Shown here one piece after another: positions 8,681-18,900 of a stretch of 64,000 bases of DNA. The notes beneath the pieces are model-generated. The model worked only from the letters and a program-made list of their open reading frames with translations, did not search any database and was not told the DNA's origin. The stretch covers positions 20,381 through 84,380 of the forward strand of contig JAHREJ010000015.1 of the NCBI GenBank assembly GCA_021733645.1, in the 5' to 3' direction. This DNA is from Bacillus subtilis subsp. subtilis (lineage in GTDB: Bacteria; Pseudomonadota; Gammaproteobacteria; Xanthomonadales; Xanthomonadaceae). The translations under genes and the position numbers were made by a program. The stretch's first letter is position 1, and the number at the start of each line of letters is the position of its first letter.

Positions 8681-9754
8681 ATGCCCCCGCACACCGATGA
8701 CCTGCGCATCCGCAAGATCGAACCGTTGACCCCGCCGGCCCAGCTGCTGGCCATGCTGCCCTGCGACGATGAAGCCTCCGACACGGTCAGCGCCTCGCGC
8801 GCGGCCCTGCACGAGATCCTGCACGGCCGCGACGACCGCCTGGCGGTGGTGATCGGCCCGTGCTCGATCCACGATCCGGTGGCCGCCATCGAATACGCCC
8901 AGCGCCTCAAGCCGCTGCGCGATGCCTTTGCTGACGAGCTGGAAATCGTCATGCGCGTGTACTTCGAAAAGCCGCGCACCACGGTGGGCTGGAAGGGCCT
9001 GATCAACGACCCGGACCTGGACGGCAGCTTCAACATCAACAAGGGCCTGCGCGTGGCGCGTGGCCTGCTGCGCGACATCAACAAGCTGGGCCTGCCGGCC
9101 GGCGTGGAATTCCTGGACGTGATCTCGCCGCAGTACATCGCCGACCTGGTGGCCTGGGGCGCGATTGGTGCACGCACCACCGAAAGCCAGGTACATCGCG
9201 AGCTTGCCTCGGGCCTGTCGTGCCCGGTCGGCTTCAAGAACGGCACCGACGGCAACATCAAGATCGCCGCCGATGCGATCGGTGCGGCCTCCAACCCGCA
9301 CCACTTCCTGTCGGTCACCAAGGAAGGCGGCACCGCCATCGTGGCCACCGCCGGCAACCCGGATTGCCACGTCATCCTGCGCGGCGGCAAGACCCCCAAC
9401 TTTGACGCCACCCATGTGGAAGCGACCAGCCAGACCCTGGCCAAGTCGCACCTGGCCGCGCGCATCATGATCGATGCCAGCCACGCCAACAGCAGCAAGA
9501 ATCCGGAAAACCAGCCCAAGGTCATCGCCGACATCAACGCGCAGCTGGCCAACGGAGAAGAGCGCATCGTCGGGGTGATGGTGGAAAGCCACCTGGTGGC
9601 CGGTCGGCAGGAGTTGGTTGAGGGCCAGCCGTTGACCTACGGCCAGAGCATCACCGATGGCTGCATCGGCTGGGACAGCTCGCTGGCGGTGCTGGAGAGC
9701 CTGGCTGAGGCGGTGCGCGCGCGGCGTGCGGCACGGGTGCGCGAAGCGGCCTGA
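8681..9754 (+). CDS. aroG: 3-deoxy-7-phosphoheptulonate (DAHP) synthase, class I
   Basis: 357 residues, the length of the E. coli AroF/G/H type. The enzyme condenses phosphoenolpyruvate and erythrose 4-phosphate, the first step of the shikimate pathway. Visible signatures: VVIGPCSIHDP near residue 57, RVYFEKPRTTVGWKG near 92, GARTTESQ near 165, PVGFKNGTDG near 184, and DASHANSSKNPENQ near 266. AAGGAG lies about 8 bp before the ATG. The upstream leader peptide and terminator imply attenuation by aromatic amino acids. Which amino acid inhibits the enzyme cannot be read here; the symbol is by family. Confidence 0.95.
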   Translation: MPPHTDDLRIRKIEPLTPPAQLLAMLPCDDEASDTVSASRAALHEILHGRDDRLAVVIGPCSIHDPVAAIEYAQRLKPLRDAFADELEIVMRVYFEKPRTTVGWKGLINDPDLDGSFNINKGLRVARGLLRDINKLGLPAGVEFLDVISPQYIADLVAWGAIGARTTESQVHRELASGLSCPVGFKNGTDGNIKIAADAIGAASNPHHFLSVTKEGGTAIVATAGNPDCHVILRGGKTPNFDATHVEATSQTLAKSHLAARIMIDASHANSSKNPENQPKVIADINAQLANGEERIVGVMVESHLVAGRQELVEGQPLTYGQSITDGCIGWDSSLAVLESLAEAVRARRAARVREAA

Positions 9755-9931
9755 GTCAAAGAGCGCGCAGGGGCGGATTGATCGCTGCGCGCCAACCCGA
9801 ATGATCCGGTAGAGCCACCTCATGGGTGGCTGCAGCGCGTACCGGAGCCGCGGGTTCCAATGGCTTGTTTGACAGCGATTCAGTTTCGTTGCTACAACGC
9901 TCCTCGCTAGCTGCGCCAGCAACTGCGGTGG
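9755..9931. other. Junction between aroG and broken nuoL, no gene
   Basis: This lies where the end of nuoL, then nuoM and nuoN, would be expected. It holds a GTAG hairpin (9809-9831) and, at about 9860-9930, a segment clearly lower in GC than its surroundings. That segment contains an imperfect stem (GTTGCT and AGC near 9890-9913 against AGCAAC near 9917-9922). No IS, tRNA or integrase trace is seen. The nuoL frame stays open through it. Confidence 0.6.
9809..9831 (+). repeat. SMAG-like GTAG hairpin
   Basis: GTAG followed by AGCCACC TCAT GGGTGGCT: a perfect 7-bp stem right after the GTAG tetranucleotide, in the spacer between aroG and the broken nuoL. Confidence 0.65.
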
Positions 9932-12130
9932 CAGGGAATGCATCAGGACGCCCAGAAGGGCAATCAGGCCGATGATCATCGCGAAGGCGTAGTGATAGAG
10001 GAAACCGGATTGGGTGCGACGCAGCAGGTTGGCCGCCAGATCGATCAGGCGAGCCGAACCGTTGACCACCACACCATCGACGATGTTCGTGTCGATCGCG
10101 CGCGAAACCTTGCCCAGCTTGATGCCGCCACCGGCGAAGCCGTTGATCCAGAGCTTGTCAAAGCCGTACTTGTTCTCCAACACCGACACCAGCGGCGCGA
10201 AGGTGCTGCGGGCCTTGCCCGCCAGCTCCGGCTTCCACAGGTAGAACAGCACGGCCAGCAGGAAACCTGCCACGGTCAGGAAGAAGGCCGGGGCCATCAT
10301 GCCGTGAAGTGCGAAGGCCACCGGACCGTGGAACTCTTCAGCCAGGGCGCCAATGGTGTTGCGCGCCGGATCGTAGAAATCAACGATGCCGGTGAAGAAC
10401 GAATGCACCTGGCCCGGAATGGCATGCTCGGCGTGGTGCCCGGCCCAATCGGTGCCGTAGAGCATCGGACCGATGCCGAAGAAGCCGATCACGATCGAGG
10501 GAATCGCCAGCAGGATCAGCGGCAGCGTCACCACCCACGGGGTTTCGTGCGGCTCATGCGCACCGTGCCCATGACCGTGGTCGTCATGGTGCGCGTCTGC
10601 GTGGTGGGCATCGGCGGCATGGGCTTCAGCGCCATGCGCGTCGGCATGATGCCCGTCATGACCCTGTGCGTGATCGTCGTGCGCATCGCGGAAGCGTTCC
10701 TTGCCGTGGAAGGTCAGGAACAACAGGCGGAAGCTGTAGAAGCTGGTGACGATCACCCCGCCCAGCACCGCCCAGTAACCGTAGGTGGCCACCCAGCTGT
10801 TGGACACGTGGGCGTGGTGCTGCGCCGCCTCGATGATGGTGTCCTTGGAGTAGAAGCCGGAGAAGAACGGCGTGCCGACCAGGGCCAGCGTGCCGATCCA
10901 CATGGTGACGAAGGTGATGGGCATGTACTTGCGCAGCCCGCCCATCTTGCGCATGTCCTGCTCGTGGTGCATCGCGATGATGACCGAGCCGGCACCCAGG
11001 AACAGCAGCGCCTTGAAGAAGGCGTGGGTCATCAGGTGGAACACCGCGGCCGAGTAAGCCGACACACCCAGCGCCACGGTCATGTAGCCCAGCTGGGACA
11101 GCGTGGAGTACGCGACGACGCGCTTGATGTCGTTCTGCACGATGCCGATCAGGCCGGTGAAGAAGGCGGTGGTGGCACCGATGAACAGCACGAAGTTCAG
11201 CGCGGTCTGCGACAGCTCGAACAGCGGCGACATGCGGGTCACCATGAAGATGCCCGCGGTGACCATGGTGGCGGCGTGGATCAGGGCCGAAATCGGGGTC
11301 GGGCCTTCCATCGAGTCGGGCAGCCACACGTGCAACGGCACCTGGGCCGACTTGCCCATCGCACCGATGAACAGGCAGATGCAGATGATGGTGGCGATCG
11401 ACCAGATCACCGGGGTATCGAATACCTGGAAGGAGCTGCCAAAGAGCGTGATCGCACCGGACCAGATCTGCAGCTGCGCCTGCGGGCTGCCCAGGATCGG
11501 CGCGTTGGCGAAGACGGTGGCGTAGTCCAGCGAACCGAACACCCACAACACGCCGGCGATACCCAGGATGAAGCCGAAGTCGCCGACGCGGTTGACCAGG
11601 AACGCCTTCATGTTGGCGAAGATCGCGGTCGGGCGCTTGAACCAGAAGCCAATCAGCAGATACGACACCAGGCCCACCGCTTCCCAGCCGAAGAACAGCT
11701 GCAGGAAGTTGTTGCTCATCACCAGGGTGAGCATGGAGAAGGTGAACAGCGAGATGTAGCTGAAGAACCGCTGGTAGCCCGGGTCATCCTGCATGTAGCC
11801 GATGGTGTACACGTGCACCAGGAACTACACGAAGGTCACCACGACCATCATCATCGCGGTGAGCTTGTCGATCATGAAGCCGACATGCGCCGAATACTGA
11901 CCCACTTCGAAGAACGTGTAGATGTTCTCGTTGTACGGCTGCGCACCGCCCCACAGCAGCATGTACAGCACGTAGCTGGACATGACGCAGCTGGCGCCGA
12001 CGCCGAGGATGGTGACCGTCTGCGCGCCAAGGCGACCGACCTGCCGGCCGAACAGGCCAGCGATGATGCTGCCGATCAGCGGTGCAAGCACCACTGCGAT
12101 CAACAGACTCTTGGAGAGAGTGATTTCCAT
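9932..12130 (-). pseudogene. nuoL: NADH-quinone oxidoreductase subunit L, broken
   Basis: Residues 1-101 run from the ATG at 12130 (MEITLSKSLL) to MMMVVVTFV, where an in-frame TAG (11825-11827) interrupts the gene. The same frame resumes at once as FLVHVYTIGYM and continues with a complete-looking NuoL: GWEAVGLVSYLLIGFW, GKSAQVPLHVWLPDSMEGPTP, a His-rich loop near 10530-10690, and the C-terminal lateral-helix region. It then lacks its own stop; after about 9938 the frame runs on, antisense through aroG. NuoL is the distal proton-pumping subunit of complex I. A single C-to-A change (TCG to TAG) would explain the stop. Either a real lesion, a read-through, or a sequence/assembly error. Confidence 0.8.
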
Positions 12131-12137
12131 CTACGGA

Positions 12138-12443
12138 TCAGCCCTTCAGCGAGTCGACTTCGCCGACATTGATGGTGCGGCGGTTACGGAACAGGGTTAC
12201 CAGGATCGCAAGGCCGATCGCGGCCTCGGCCGCGGCGACGGTAAGGATGAAGAACACGAACAGCTGGCCGGCCGTGTCACCCAGTTCCCGCGAGAACCCG
12301 ACGAAATTGATGTTGACCGACAGCAGCATCAGCTCGACCGACATCAGCAGCACGATGATGTTCTTGCGGTTGAGGAAGATGCCGGCAAGGCTGATGCAGA
12401 ACAGCAGCGCGCCCAGCGCCAGGATATGGCCGAGGGTGATCAT
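12138..12443 (-). CDS. nuoK: NADH-quinone oxidoreductase subunit K
   Basis: 101 residues with three transmembrane helices, the normal size. The two membrane glutamates used in proton transfer are present (Glu37 in MSVELML and Glu73 in AAAEAAIG). It is a membrane-arm subunit of complex I. The start overlaps the nuoJ stop by 4 bp, and the broken nuoL starts 7 bp downstream. It appears intact, in contrast to nuoL. Confidence 0.95.
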   Translation of the reverse strand: MITLGHILALGALLFCISLAGIFLNRKNIIVLLMSVELMLLSVNINFVGFSRELGDTAGQLFVFFILTVAAAEAAIGLAILVTLFRNRRTINVGEVDSLKG

Positions 12444-13099
12444 GGTTTGGCCTCCTCGTCGGTCGACGGCTTGGTAGCGGTGTGTACCAGCGGCTTTTCA
12501 ACGTCCATCTTGACGATGCGCAGGCGATCGGCCGACTTGACCCTGGTCTGTTCGGACGGGTTCTGGGTCTTCAGGCCGGTGCGCCGACGCAGGGTCAGCA
12601 TCACCGCGGCCACCACGGCCACGGTCAGGATGACGGCGGCGAACTCGAACGGCAGCAGGTATTCGGTGAACAGGCTGCGGGCCAGCCAGGTGATGTTGGA
12701 GCTGTCGGCGGCCAGCGCGGCGGCGTTGTCGGCCGGGAACGGATTGACCGCCCTGCCCTTCACCCCGATCAGCACCAGCATCTGCACCAGCATGGTCACG
12801 GCCACCACCAGCCCGATCGGCAGGTAACGCACCCAGCCTTCGCGCAGGTTGGAGGCGTCGATGTCCAGCATCATCACCACGAACAGGAACAGCACCATGA
12901 CCGCGCCTACGTACACCAGCACCAGGGCCACGCCGAGGAACTCAGCGCCGACCAGGATCCAGATGCAGGCCACGGAGAAGAAGGTCAGGATCAGGCACAA
13001 CACGGCATAGACCGGATTGCGCACGCTGATCACCGCCGCAGCGGAAATGCCCGCCACGATGGAGAAGACCCAGAAACTGATATTTACCCAATCCATCAT
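12440..13099 (-). CDS. nuoJ: NADH-quinone oxidoreductase subunit J
   Basis: 219 residues with five predicted membrane helices. The [20 protein letters not shown] segment in the third helix, including the pi-bulge region known for this subunit, is clear. A charged C-terminal tail of about 50 residues follows the last helix, as in other Xanthomonadaceae. It is a membrane-arm subunit of complex I. It sits 6 bp after nuoI and overlaps nuoK by 4 bp. Confidence 0.94.
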   Translation of the reverse strand: MMDWVNISFWVFSIVAGISAAAVISVRNPVYAVLCLILTFFSVACIWILVGAEFLGVALVLVYVGAVMVLFLFVVMMLDIDASNLREGWVRYLPIGLVVAVTMLVQMLVLIGVKGRAVNPFPADNAAALAADSSNITWLARSLFTEYLLPFEFAAVILTVAVVAAVMLTLRRRTGLKTQNPSEQTRVKSADRLRIVKMDVEKPLVHTATKPSTDEEAKP

Positions 13100-13105
13100 T
13101 GAACC

Positions 13106-13594
13106 TCAGCGGAAAGCGGCATCGGCGGCGCGACGCTCGGCGATTTCGGCTTCAAGCCGATCCCCGATGGCCAGCAGCTGCGGCTTGGTAACGATGTTCT
13201 CGCCACGATTCTCGAAGTGGTATTCGAGGATGTGGGTCTCCACGATCGAGTCCACCGGGCAGCTTTCTTCGCAGAAGCCGCAGAAGATGCACTTGAACAG
13301 ATCGATGTCGTAACGGGTGGTGCGGCGGCTGCCGTCCTCGCGCTTGGCCGAATCGATGGTGATGGCCAATGCCGGGCACACCGCTTCGCACAGCTTGCAG
13401 GCGATGCAGCGTTCCTCACCATTGGGGTAGCGGCGAAGCGCATGCAGGCCACGGAAACGCGGCGACTGCGGGAACTTCTCCATCGGGTACATCAGCGTGT
13501 ACTTCGGCTTGAAGGCGTACTTCAGGGTCAGCCACAGACCGCCGAGCAGCTCGAGCAGCAACAGGCTTTTGAAGTAATGGGTAATTCTGTTCAT
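13106..13594 (-). CDS. nuoI: NADH-quinone oxidoreductase subunit I (two 4Fe-4S clusters)
   Basis: 162 residues from the ATG at 13594 ([13 protein letters not shown]); a GTG immediately before it is an alternative. Two ferredoxin-type motifs, [12 protein letters not shown] and [12 protein letters not shown], hold the N6a and N6b clusters that carry electrons from NuoG towards NuoB. It belongs to the peripheral arm of complex I. It follows nuoH by 3 bp and precedes nuoJ by 6 bp. Confidence 0.96.
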   Translation of the reverse strand: MNRITHYFKSLLLLELLGGLWLTLKYAFKPKYTLMYPMEKFPQSPRFRGLHALRRYPNGEERCIACKLCEAVCPALAITIDSAKREDGSRRTTRYDIDLFKCIFCGFCEESCPVDSIVETHILEYHFENRGENIVTKPQLLAIGDRLEAEIAERRAADAAFR

Positions 13595-13597
13595 CAC

Positions 13598-14689
13598 TTA
13601 GACGCCCTTCTGGATCACGCCGTAAAACACCATCACCGCCGTCACTGCAATCCAAAGGATGGTGAGCGGGATGAAGACCTTCCAGCCCAGACGCATGATC
13701 TGGTCGTAACGGAAGCGCGGGAAGCTGGCACGGAACCAGATGTAGGAACTGGCGAAGAAGAACACCTTCAGCAGCAGCCACGGCCAACCGCCCTTCCAGA
13801 TCCAGTCGATCCACGGGGAGATGTCCGCGGTGACCCAGCCCTGGATGGGACTCAGCCAACCGCCGAGGAAGAAGATCGAGATCAGGAAGCTGATCAGGAT
13901 CATGTTGGCGTATTCGGCCAGGAAGAACAGCGCGAACGCACCGCCGGAGTACTCGACCATGTGGCCGGCGACGATTTCCGACTCGCCTTCCACCACGTCG
14001 AACGGCGCGCGGTTGGTTTCGGCGACGCCGGACACCCAGTACACGATGAACAGCGGGAACAGCGGCAGCAGGAACCAGTCGAACAGGCCGGAGTTGCCTG
14101 CCTGGGCGAGCACGATGTTGCTCAGGTTGAGGCTGCCCGAGGCGATCATCACACCGACCAGGGCAAAGCCCATCGCGATTTCGTAGCTGATCATCTGCGC
14201 CGAGGCACGCATCGCACCCAGGAAGGCGTACTTGGAGTTGGACGCCCAACCGGCCAGGATGATGCCGTACACCCCCAGCGAAGTCATCGCCAGCAGATAC
14301 AGCAGACCGGCGTTGGCGTTGGACAGCACCAGCTTGGCGTCGAAGGGAATCACCGACCAGGCCGCAAACGCGGGGCCCAGGGTGATCAGCGGCGCCAGGA
14401 TGAACATCGCCTTGTGCGAGCTGCTGGGCTGGATGATTTCCTTGAACAGCAGCTTGAAGACGTCGGCGAAGGCCTGGAAGATGCCCATGCCGACATACAT
14501 CGGGCCGTGGCGGACGTGCATCCAGCCGATCAGCTTGCGCTCCCAGACCACGTAGAAGGCCACCGAGATGATCACCGGCATGGCGATCACCAGGATCTTC
14601 AGGATGATCCACAGCAGCGCGCCGATATCACCCAGTGACAGCAGCCACTGGTGCAGCGGGTCGACCGCGTTCAACAGCAATTCGTTCAT
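13598..14689 (-). CDS. nuoH: NADH-quinone oxidoreductase subunit H
   Basis: 363 residues with about eight membrane helices. The conserved quinone-site loops are present: [14 protein letters not shown] near residue 50 and [19 protein letters not shown] near 220. NuoH joins the membrane arm to the peripheral arm and helps form the quinone chamber. The start overlaps the nuoG stop by 4 bp (ATGA). Confidence 0.96.
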   Translation of the reverse strand: MNELLLNAVDPLHQWLLSLGDIGALLWIILKILVIAMPVIISVAFYVVWERKLIGWMHVRHGPMYVGMGIFQAFADVFKLLFKEIIQPSSSHKAMFILAPLITLGPAFAAWSVIPFDAKLVLSNANAGLLYLLAMTSLGVYGIILAGWASNSKYAFLGAMRASAQMISYEIAMGFALVGVMIASGSLNLSNIVLAQAGNSGLFDWFLLPLFPLFIVYWVSGVAETNRAPFDVVEGESEIVAGHMVEYSGGAFALFFLAEYANMILISFLISIFFLGGWLSPIQGWVTADISPWIDWIWKGGWPWLLLKVFFFASSYIWFRASFPRFRYDQIMRLGWKVFIPLTILWIAVTAVMVFYGVIQKGV

Positions 14690-16938
14690 GCAGCCACCAC
14701 CGTTACGCGTGCGGCACCCAGCGGTGCGGTTGCACCGTGGCCCGATTCAATCCAGACCGAACCCGCGGCGACGCGGGCATCGACCACCACCGGCAAGGTG
14801 GCACGGCCGGCATCGGTGCCGACCTTGGCCATCTGCCCTTCCGCCAACTGCAGGCGGGCGGCGTCGGCGGTGTTGAGCACGATGCGCGGGGCCGTATTGA
14901 GCGGATGCGACTGCAGCGCCTGCGCACGACGGACCACCGCATCGGTGCGGTAGATCGCAGCGGTCGACGTCACTTCCAGGCCCTCGCCCGCCACCGGCGT
15001 GGCCGACGAGGCCGTGATGGCGACGCTGACCGGGGCCAGGCTGGCACGCAGGCCGGCCAGGTCGGTGAACTCGAAACCGGCCAGCGACAGCTCGCCGCCC
15101 AGTGCACGCAGCACGCGCCAGCCTTCACGCGCCTCGCCCGGCAGCTTGCCGCCGGCACGGGCCGACTGCTCGCGACCATCGAGGTTGGTCAGGGTGGCAT
15201 CCACTTCCGGCAGCGCACCGATCGGCAGGATCACGTCGGCCACATCGCGGGTGGAGGCGCAGGCGAACTGGCTGAAGGCCACCACCTGCGCACCGGCCAG
15301 TGCCTTGCGGGCAGCGGCGGCGTCGGCGAAGTCCAGGCCCGGCTCGATGCCGTACAGGGCATAGGCCTTGCGCGGCTGGGCCAGCATGGCGTTGACGTCC
15401 TTGCCAGCGGGCAGCACGCCGGCGCGGGACAGGCCCACGGCATTGGCGCCCTGCGGGATGCGGCACAGCTTGGCACCGGTGGCGGCGGCGAAGTCACGCG
15501 CGGCGGCGCGGATCGCGGCAGCCTGCGGGTGGTTTTCGGCGATGCCGCCCACGATCAGCACGGCGTTGCCGGCCGTTGCAGACACGGCCTGGCGCAGCGC
15601 AACGGTGCCCAGCGCGTCGATGAACGCCGACGGCGCCACGATCTGCTTGCTGGCCAGCTTGAAGGCGAAATCGAAATCGACCGGGTTGACCGCGTGGATC
15701 TTCGCGTTGCGCGTGGTCTGCGCCTTGCGCAGGCGGGCGTGCAGCAGCGGCAGCTCGTGGCGGATGTTGCTGCCGAGCACGACGATGCTGTCGGCGGCTT
15801 CGATCTCGGCCAGCGGCAGGCCGAAGACTTCGGCAGTGGCGGCGTCGGAGAAGTCGCGGTTGTTGATGCGGTGGTCGATGTGCGGGGTACCCAGGCCGGT
15901 CGCGAGACGGGCCAGCAGGGCGCCCTCCTCGTTGGAGGCCGACGGGTGCACCAGCACGCCGAGGTCATCACCCTTGTTGGCGCTCAGGATGTCCTTGGCG
16001 GCGGCCAGGCCTTCAGCCCAGCTCACTTCCTTCCACTCGCCATTGACCTTGCGCAGCGGCTTGACCGCACGGTCATCGCTGTACAGGCCCTGGTGCGAAT
16101 AACGGTCGCGATCGGACAGCCAGCATTCGTTGACCGCTTCGTTGTCGCGCGGCACCGCGCGCAGCACTTCGCCGCGACGCACGTGCAGGAACAGATTGGA
16201 GCCCATCGCGTCGTGGTAACCCAGCGACTCACGCGCAGTCAGTTCCCACGGACGGGCGCGGAACTGGAACACCTTGTTGGTCAGTGCGCCAACCGGGCAG
16301 ACGTCCACGACGTTGCCCGACAGCTCGGTGGTCAGCGGCTTGCCGTCGTAGGTGCCGATCTGCAGGTTCTCACCGCGGTACATGCCACCCAGTTCGTAGG
16401 TACCGGCCACGTCGGCGGTAAAGCGGACGCAGCGGGTGCACTGGATGCAGCGGGTCATTTCGGTGGCCACCAGCGGACCGATGTCCTCGTCGGGCACCAC
16501 GCGCTTGCGCTCGTTGAAGCGGCTGACCGAACGGCCATAGCCCAGCGACACGTCCTGCAGTTCGCACTCGCCGCCCTGATCGCAGATCGGGCAATCCAGC
16601 GGGTGGTTGATCAGCAGGAACTCCATCACCGAGCGCTGGAACTTCAGCGCCTTTTCACTGCGGGTGGCGACCTTCATGCCATCCATGACCGGCGTGGCGC
16701 AGGCCGGTGCCGGCTTGGGCGACTTTTCCACGTCGACCAGGCACATGCGGCAGTTGGCGGCGATCGGCAGCTTCTCGTGGTAGCAGAAGCGCGGGATCGG
16801 GATGCCAGCCTTGTCAGCGGCCTGGATGATCATCGAGCCCTTGGGCACGACCAGGGACTGGCCGTCGATCTCGACGGTGACATGTCCCTCCGGCACGACG
16901 GCCGGGGTTGCGCCAGGATTATTGGGTTGCGCGCTCAT
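14686..16938 (-). CDS. nuoG: NADH-quinone oxidoreductase subunit G
   Basis: 750 residues. The N-terminal part carries a 2Fe-2S domain ([16 protein letters not shown], then PACATPV), the His-Cys cluster segment ([18 protein letters not shown]) and a 4Fe-4S motif ([10 protein letters not shown]). The molybdopterin-oxidoreductase-like remainder begins near 220. It conducts electrons from NuoF/NuoE towards NuoI. It overlaps nuoF and nuoH by 4 bp each. The C-terminal third is Ala-rich and poorly conserved, as is usual for this subunit. Confidence 0.95.
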   Translation of the reverse strand: MSAQPNNPGATPAVVPEGHVTVEIDGQSLVVPKGSMIIQAADKAGIPIPRFCYHEKLPIAANCRMCLVDVEKSPKPAPACATPVMDGMKVATRSEKALKFQRSVMEFLLINHPLDCPICDQGGECELQDVSLGYGRSVSRFNERKRVVPDEDIGPLVATEMTRCIQCTRCVRFTADVAGTYELGGMYRGENLQIGTYDGKPLTTELSGNVVDVCPVGALTNKVFQFRARPWELTARESLGYHDAMGSNLFLHVRRGEVLRAVPRDNEAVNECWLSDRDRYSHQGLYSDDRAVKPLRKVNGEWKEVSWAEGLAAAKDILSANKGDDLGVLVHPSASNEEGALLARLATGLGTPHIDHRINNRDFSDAATAEVFGLPLAEIEAADSIVVLGSNIRHELPLLHARLRKAQTTRNAKIHAVNPVDFDFAFKLASKQIVAPSAFIDALGTVALRQAVSATAGNAVLIVGGIAENHPQAAAIRAAARDFAAATGAKLCRIPQGANAVGLSRAGVLPAGKDVNAMLAQPRKAYALYGIEPGLDFADAAAARKALAGAQVVAFSQFACASTRDVADVILPIGALPEVDATLTNLDGREQSARAGGKLPGEAREGWRVLRALGGELSLAGFEFTDLAGLRASLAPVSVAITASSATPVAGEGLEVTSTAAIYRTDAVVRRAQALQSHPLNTAPRIVLNTADAARLQLAEGQMAKVGTDAGRATLPVVVDARVAAGSVWIESGHGATAPLGAARVTVVAA

Positions 16939-18275
16939 GCAGCGGCTGCCTCCACCTTCTTGCCGTCAACCATCGAATGACCGTTGACGATGTAGTACTC
17001 AAATTCGTCCCAGAACTGGCGCAGGAAGCCCTGGATGGGCCATGCCGCCGCTTCACCGAACGCGCAGATGGTGTGGCCTTCGATCTGGCCAGCCACCGTC
17101 TTCAACTGATGCAGGTCTTCCATGGTGGCCTTGCCGGCGACGATGCGCTCGAGCACGCGGTGCATCCAGCCGGTACCTTCACGGCACGGGGTGCACTGCC
17201 CACAGGATTCCTTGTGGAAGAACTGGCTGATGCGGCAGGCGAACTTGACGCAGCAGACGCTGTCGTCGAGCACCACGATGGCGCCCGACCCCAGACCGGT
17301 GCCCAGGGCACGCAGGGTGTCGTAGTCCATCTGCAGGCCCTTGAGCTCTTCGGCCTTCAGCACCGGCATCGAGACCCCGCCCGGCACGGCACCCTTGAGG
17401 GTGCGACCCGGCTTGAGGCCACCGGCCATTTCCAGCAGCTCATCGAAGGTGGTGCCCAGCGGCACCTCGAAGTTGCCGCCCTGCTGCACGCAGCCGGAAA
17501 CCGAGAAGATCTTCGGACCACCGTTCTTGGTCAGCGACAGGCCGGCAAACCACTCCGGGCCGTTGCGGATGATCGCCGGCACCGAGGCATAGGTCTCGGT
17601 GTTGTTGATCGTGGACGGCTTGCCGTACAGGCCGAAGTTGGCCGGGAACGGCGGCTTGTAGCGCGGCTGCCCCTTCTTGCCTTCCAGCGATTCCATCAGC
17701 GCGGTTTCTTCGCCGCAGATGTAGGCGCCGGCGCCCAGCGCACCGTAGATGTCGATGTCCACGCCGCTGCCAAGGATGTCCTTGCCCAGCCAGCCGTTCG
17801 CGTACGCGTCGGCCAGGGCCTGCTCGAAGTTTTCGAACGGCTCGTGGTGGAATTCACCACGCAGGTAGTTGTAGCCCACGGTGCTGCCGGTGGCGTAGCA
17901 GGCAATCGCCATGCCTTCCACCACCGAGTGCGGGTTGTAACGCAGGATGTCGCGGTCCTTGCAGGTACCCGGCTCGGATTCATCCGAATTGCACAGGATG
18001 TACTTCTGCATGGTGCCCTTGGGCATGAAGGACCACTTCAGGCCGGTCGGGAAGCCGGCGCCACCGCGGCCGCGCAGGTTGGACTGCTTGACCATCTCGA
18101 TGACCTGCTCCGGCGAGATCTTCTCTTCGAGGATCCTGCGCAGGGCAGCGTAGCCGCCGGTCTTGAGGTAGCTTTCATACGACCACGGAGTGTCGTAATG
18201 CAGGGTGGTGTAAACCACCTGGTGCGGCAACGGCGCAGGACCGACCGGACCACTGGGTGCGTGATGATGTGCCAT
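16935..18275 (-). CDS. nuoF: NADH-quinone oxidoreductase subunit F (NADH/FMN binding)
   Basis: 446 residues. The FMN/NADH-binding segments are present: [15 protein letters not shown] near 70, [15 protein letters not shown] near 95, [21 protein letters not shown] near 180, and the 4Fe-4S motif [12 protein letters not shown] near 355. This is the NADH dehydrogenase active subunit of complex I. It overlaps nuoG by 4 bp and lies 3 bp after nuoE. Confidence 0.97.
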   Translation of the reverse strand: MAHHHAPSGPVGPAPLPHQVVYTTLHYDTPWSYESYLKTGGYAALRRILEEKISPEQVIEMVKQSNLRGRGGAGFPTGLKWSFMPKGTMQKYILCNSDESEPGTCKDRDILRYNPHSVVEGMAIACYATGSTVGYNYLRGEFHHEPFENFEQALADAYANGWLGKDILGSGVDIDIYGALGAGAYICGEETALMESLEGKKGQPRYKPPFPANFGLYGKPSTINNTETYASVPAIIRNGPEWFAGLSLTKNGGPKIFSVSGCVQQGGNFEVPLGTTFDELLEMAGGLKPGRTLKGAVPGGVSMPVLKAEELKGLQMDYDTLRALGTGLGSGAIVVLDDSVCCVKFACRISQFFHKESCGQCTPCREGTGWMHRVLERIVAGKATMEDLHQLKTVAGQIEGHTICAFGEAAAWPIQGFLRQFWDEFEYYIVNGHSMVDGKKVEAAAA

Positions 18276-18278
18276 GTC

Positions 18279-18806
18279 TTACTCCAACCCGTCCAGCAGC
18301 TCGTCGACTTTCTCGACGGTCAGGCGCTCGTGGTAATGGCCATTGATGACCATCATCGGCGCACCGGCGCAACCGGCCAGGCATTCTTCTTCACGCTTGA
18401 GGTAGATGCGGCCATCGGCGGTGGACTGACCGGTCTTGCAGCCGAGCTTCTTCTCGGCGTGCGCGACCAGATCCTCGGCACCGTTCAACCAGCAGCTGAT
18501 GTTGGTGCAGAAGGCGACGTTGTGGCGTCCGACCTTCTCCAGTTCGAACATCGAGTAGAAGCTGGCCACTTCGTAGGCCCATACCGGCGGCAGGTCCAGG
18601 TACTTGGCGACGCCGGCGATCAGTTCGTCGGTCAGCCACCCTGCATTCTGTTCCTGCGCGGCGTGCAGGCCCTGCAGCACGGCCGAACGCTTGCGATCGG
18701 GCGGGAACTTGGCCAGCCAATGATCGATGTGCGCGCGGGTCTTGTCGTTCAAGACCACCATCGGGTCGACGTCGCGCGCCGCCTCGAAATTACCTGTCGC
18801 CTTCAT
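18279..18806 (-). CDS. nuoE: NADH-quinone oxidoreductase subunit E
   Basis: 175 residues. The thioredoxin-like 2Fe-2S domain has its four cysteines in CTNISCWL and EECLAGCAGAP, the spacing known for the N1a cluster. The N-terminal helical part includes VLQGLHAAQEQNAGWLTDEL. It partners NuoF in the NADH-oxidising module. A 94-bp gap with a GCCGGC hairpin separates it from nuoD. Confidence 0.95.
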   Translation of the reverse strand: MKATGNFEAARDVDPMVVLNDKTRAHIDHWLAKFPPDRKRSAVLQGLHAAQEQNAGWLTDELIAGVAKYLDLPPVWAYEVASFYSMFELEKVGRHNVAFCTNISCWLNGAEDLVAHAEKKLGCKTGQSTADGRIYLKREEECLAGCAGAPMMVINGHYHERLTVEKVDELLDGLE

Positions 18807-18900
18807 CGGCCGACCTCAGCAAATACGAAATCGTTAAGAACCAGAACCTGCAGCGCCGGCAACAGCCGGCGGGTGTCAGGCATCGTGCATGCGGACGTGA

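Noticed and set aside
9885..9925. Possible integron attC-like site or IS end at the nuoL junction
   Set aside because: The hairpin bases do not match attC core sites (RYYYAAC/GTTRRRY), and no transposase, target duplication or integrase is present.
8330..9931. Long open frame continuing from nuoL antisense through aroG
   Set aside because: Sequence after about 9938 has no NuoL similarity, and aroG on the other strand has a clear RBS, motifs and leader. Open antisense frames are common in high-GC DNA.
11825..11827. Amber codon as recoding (pyrrolysine or programmed read-through)
   Set aside because: No pylTS-type genes, downstream structures or conserved context visible; a point mutation or sequence error is simpler. 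Kept as a possibility only in the finding.
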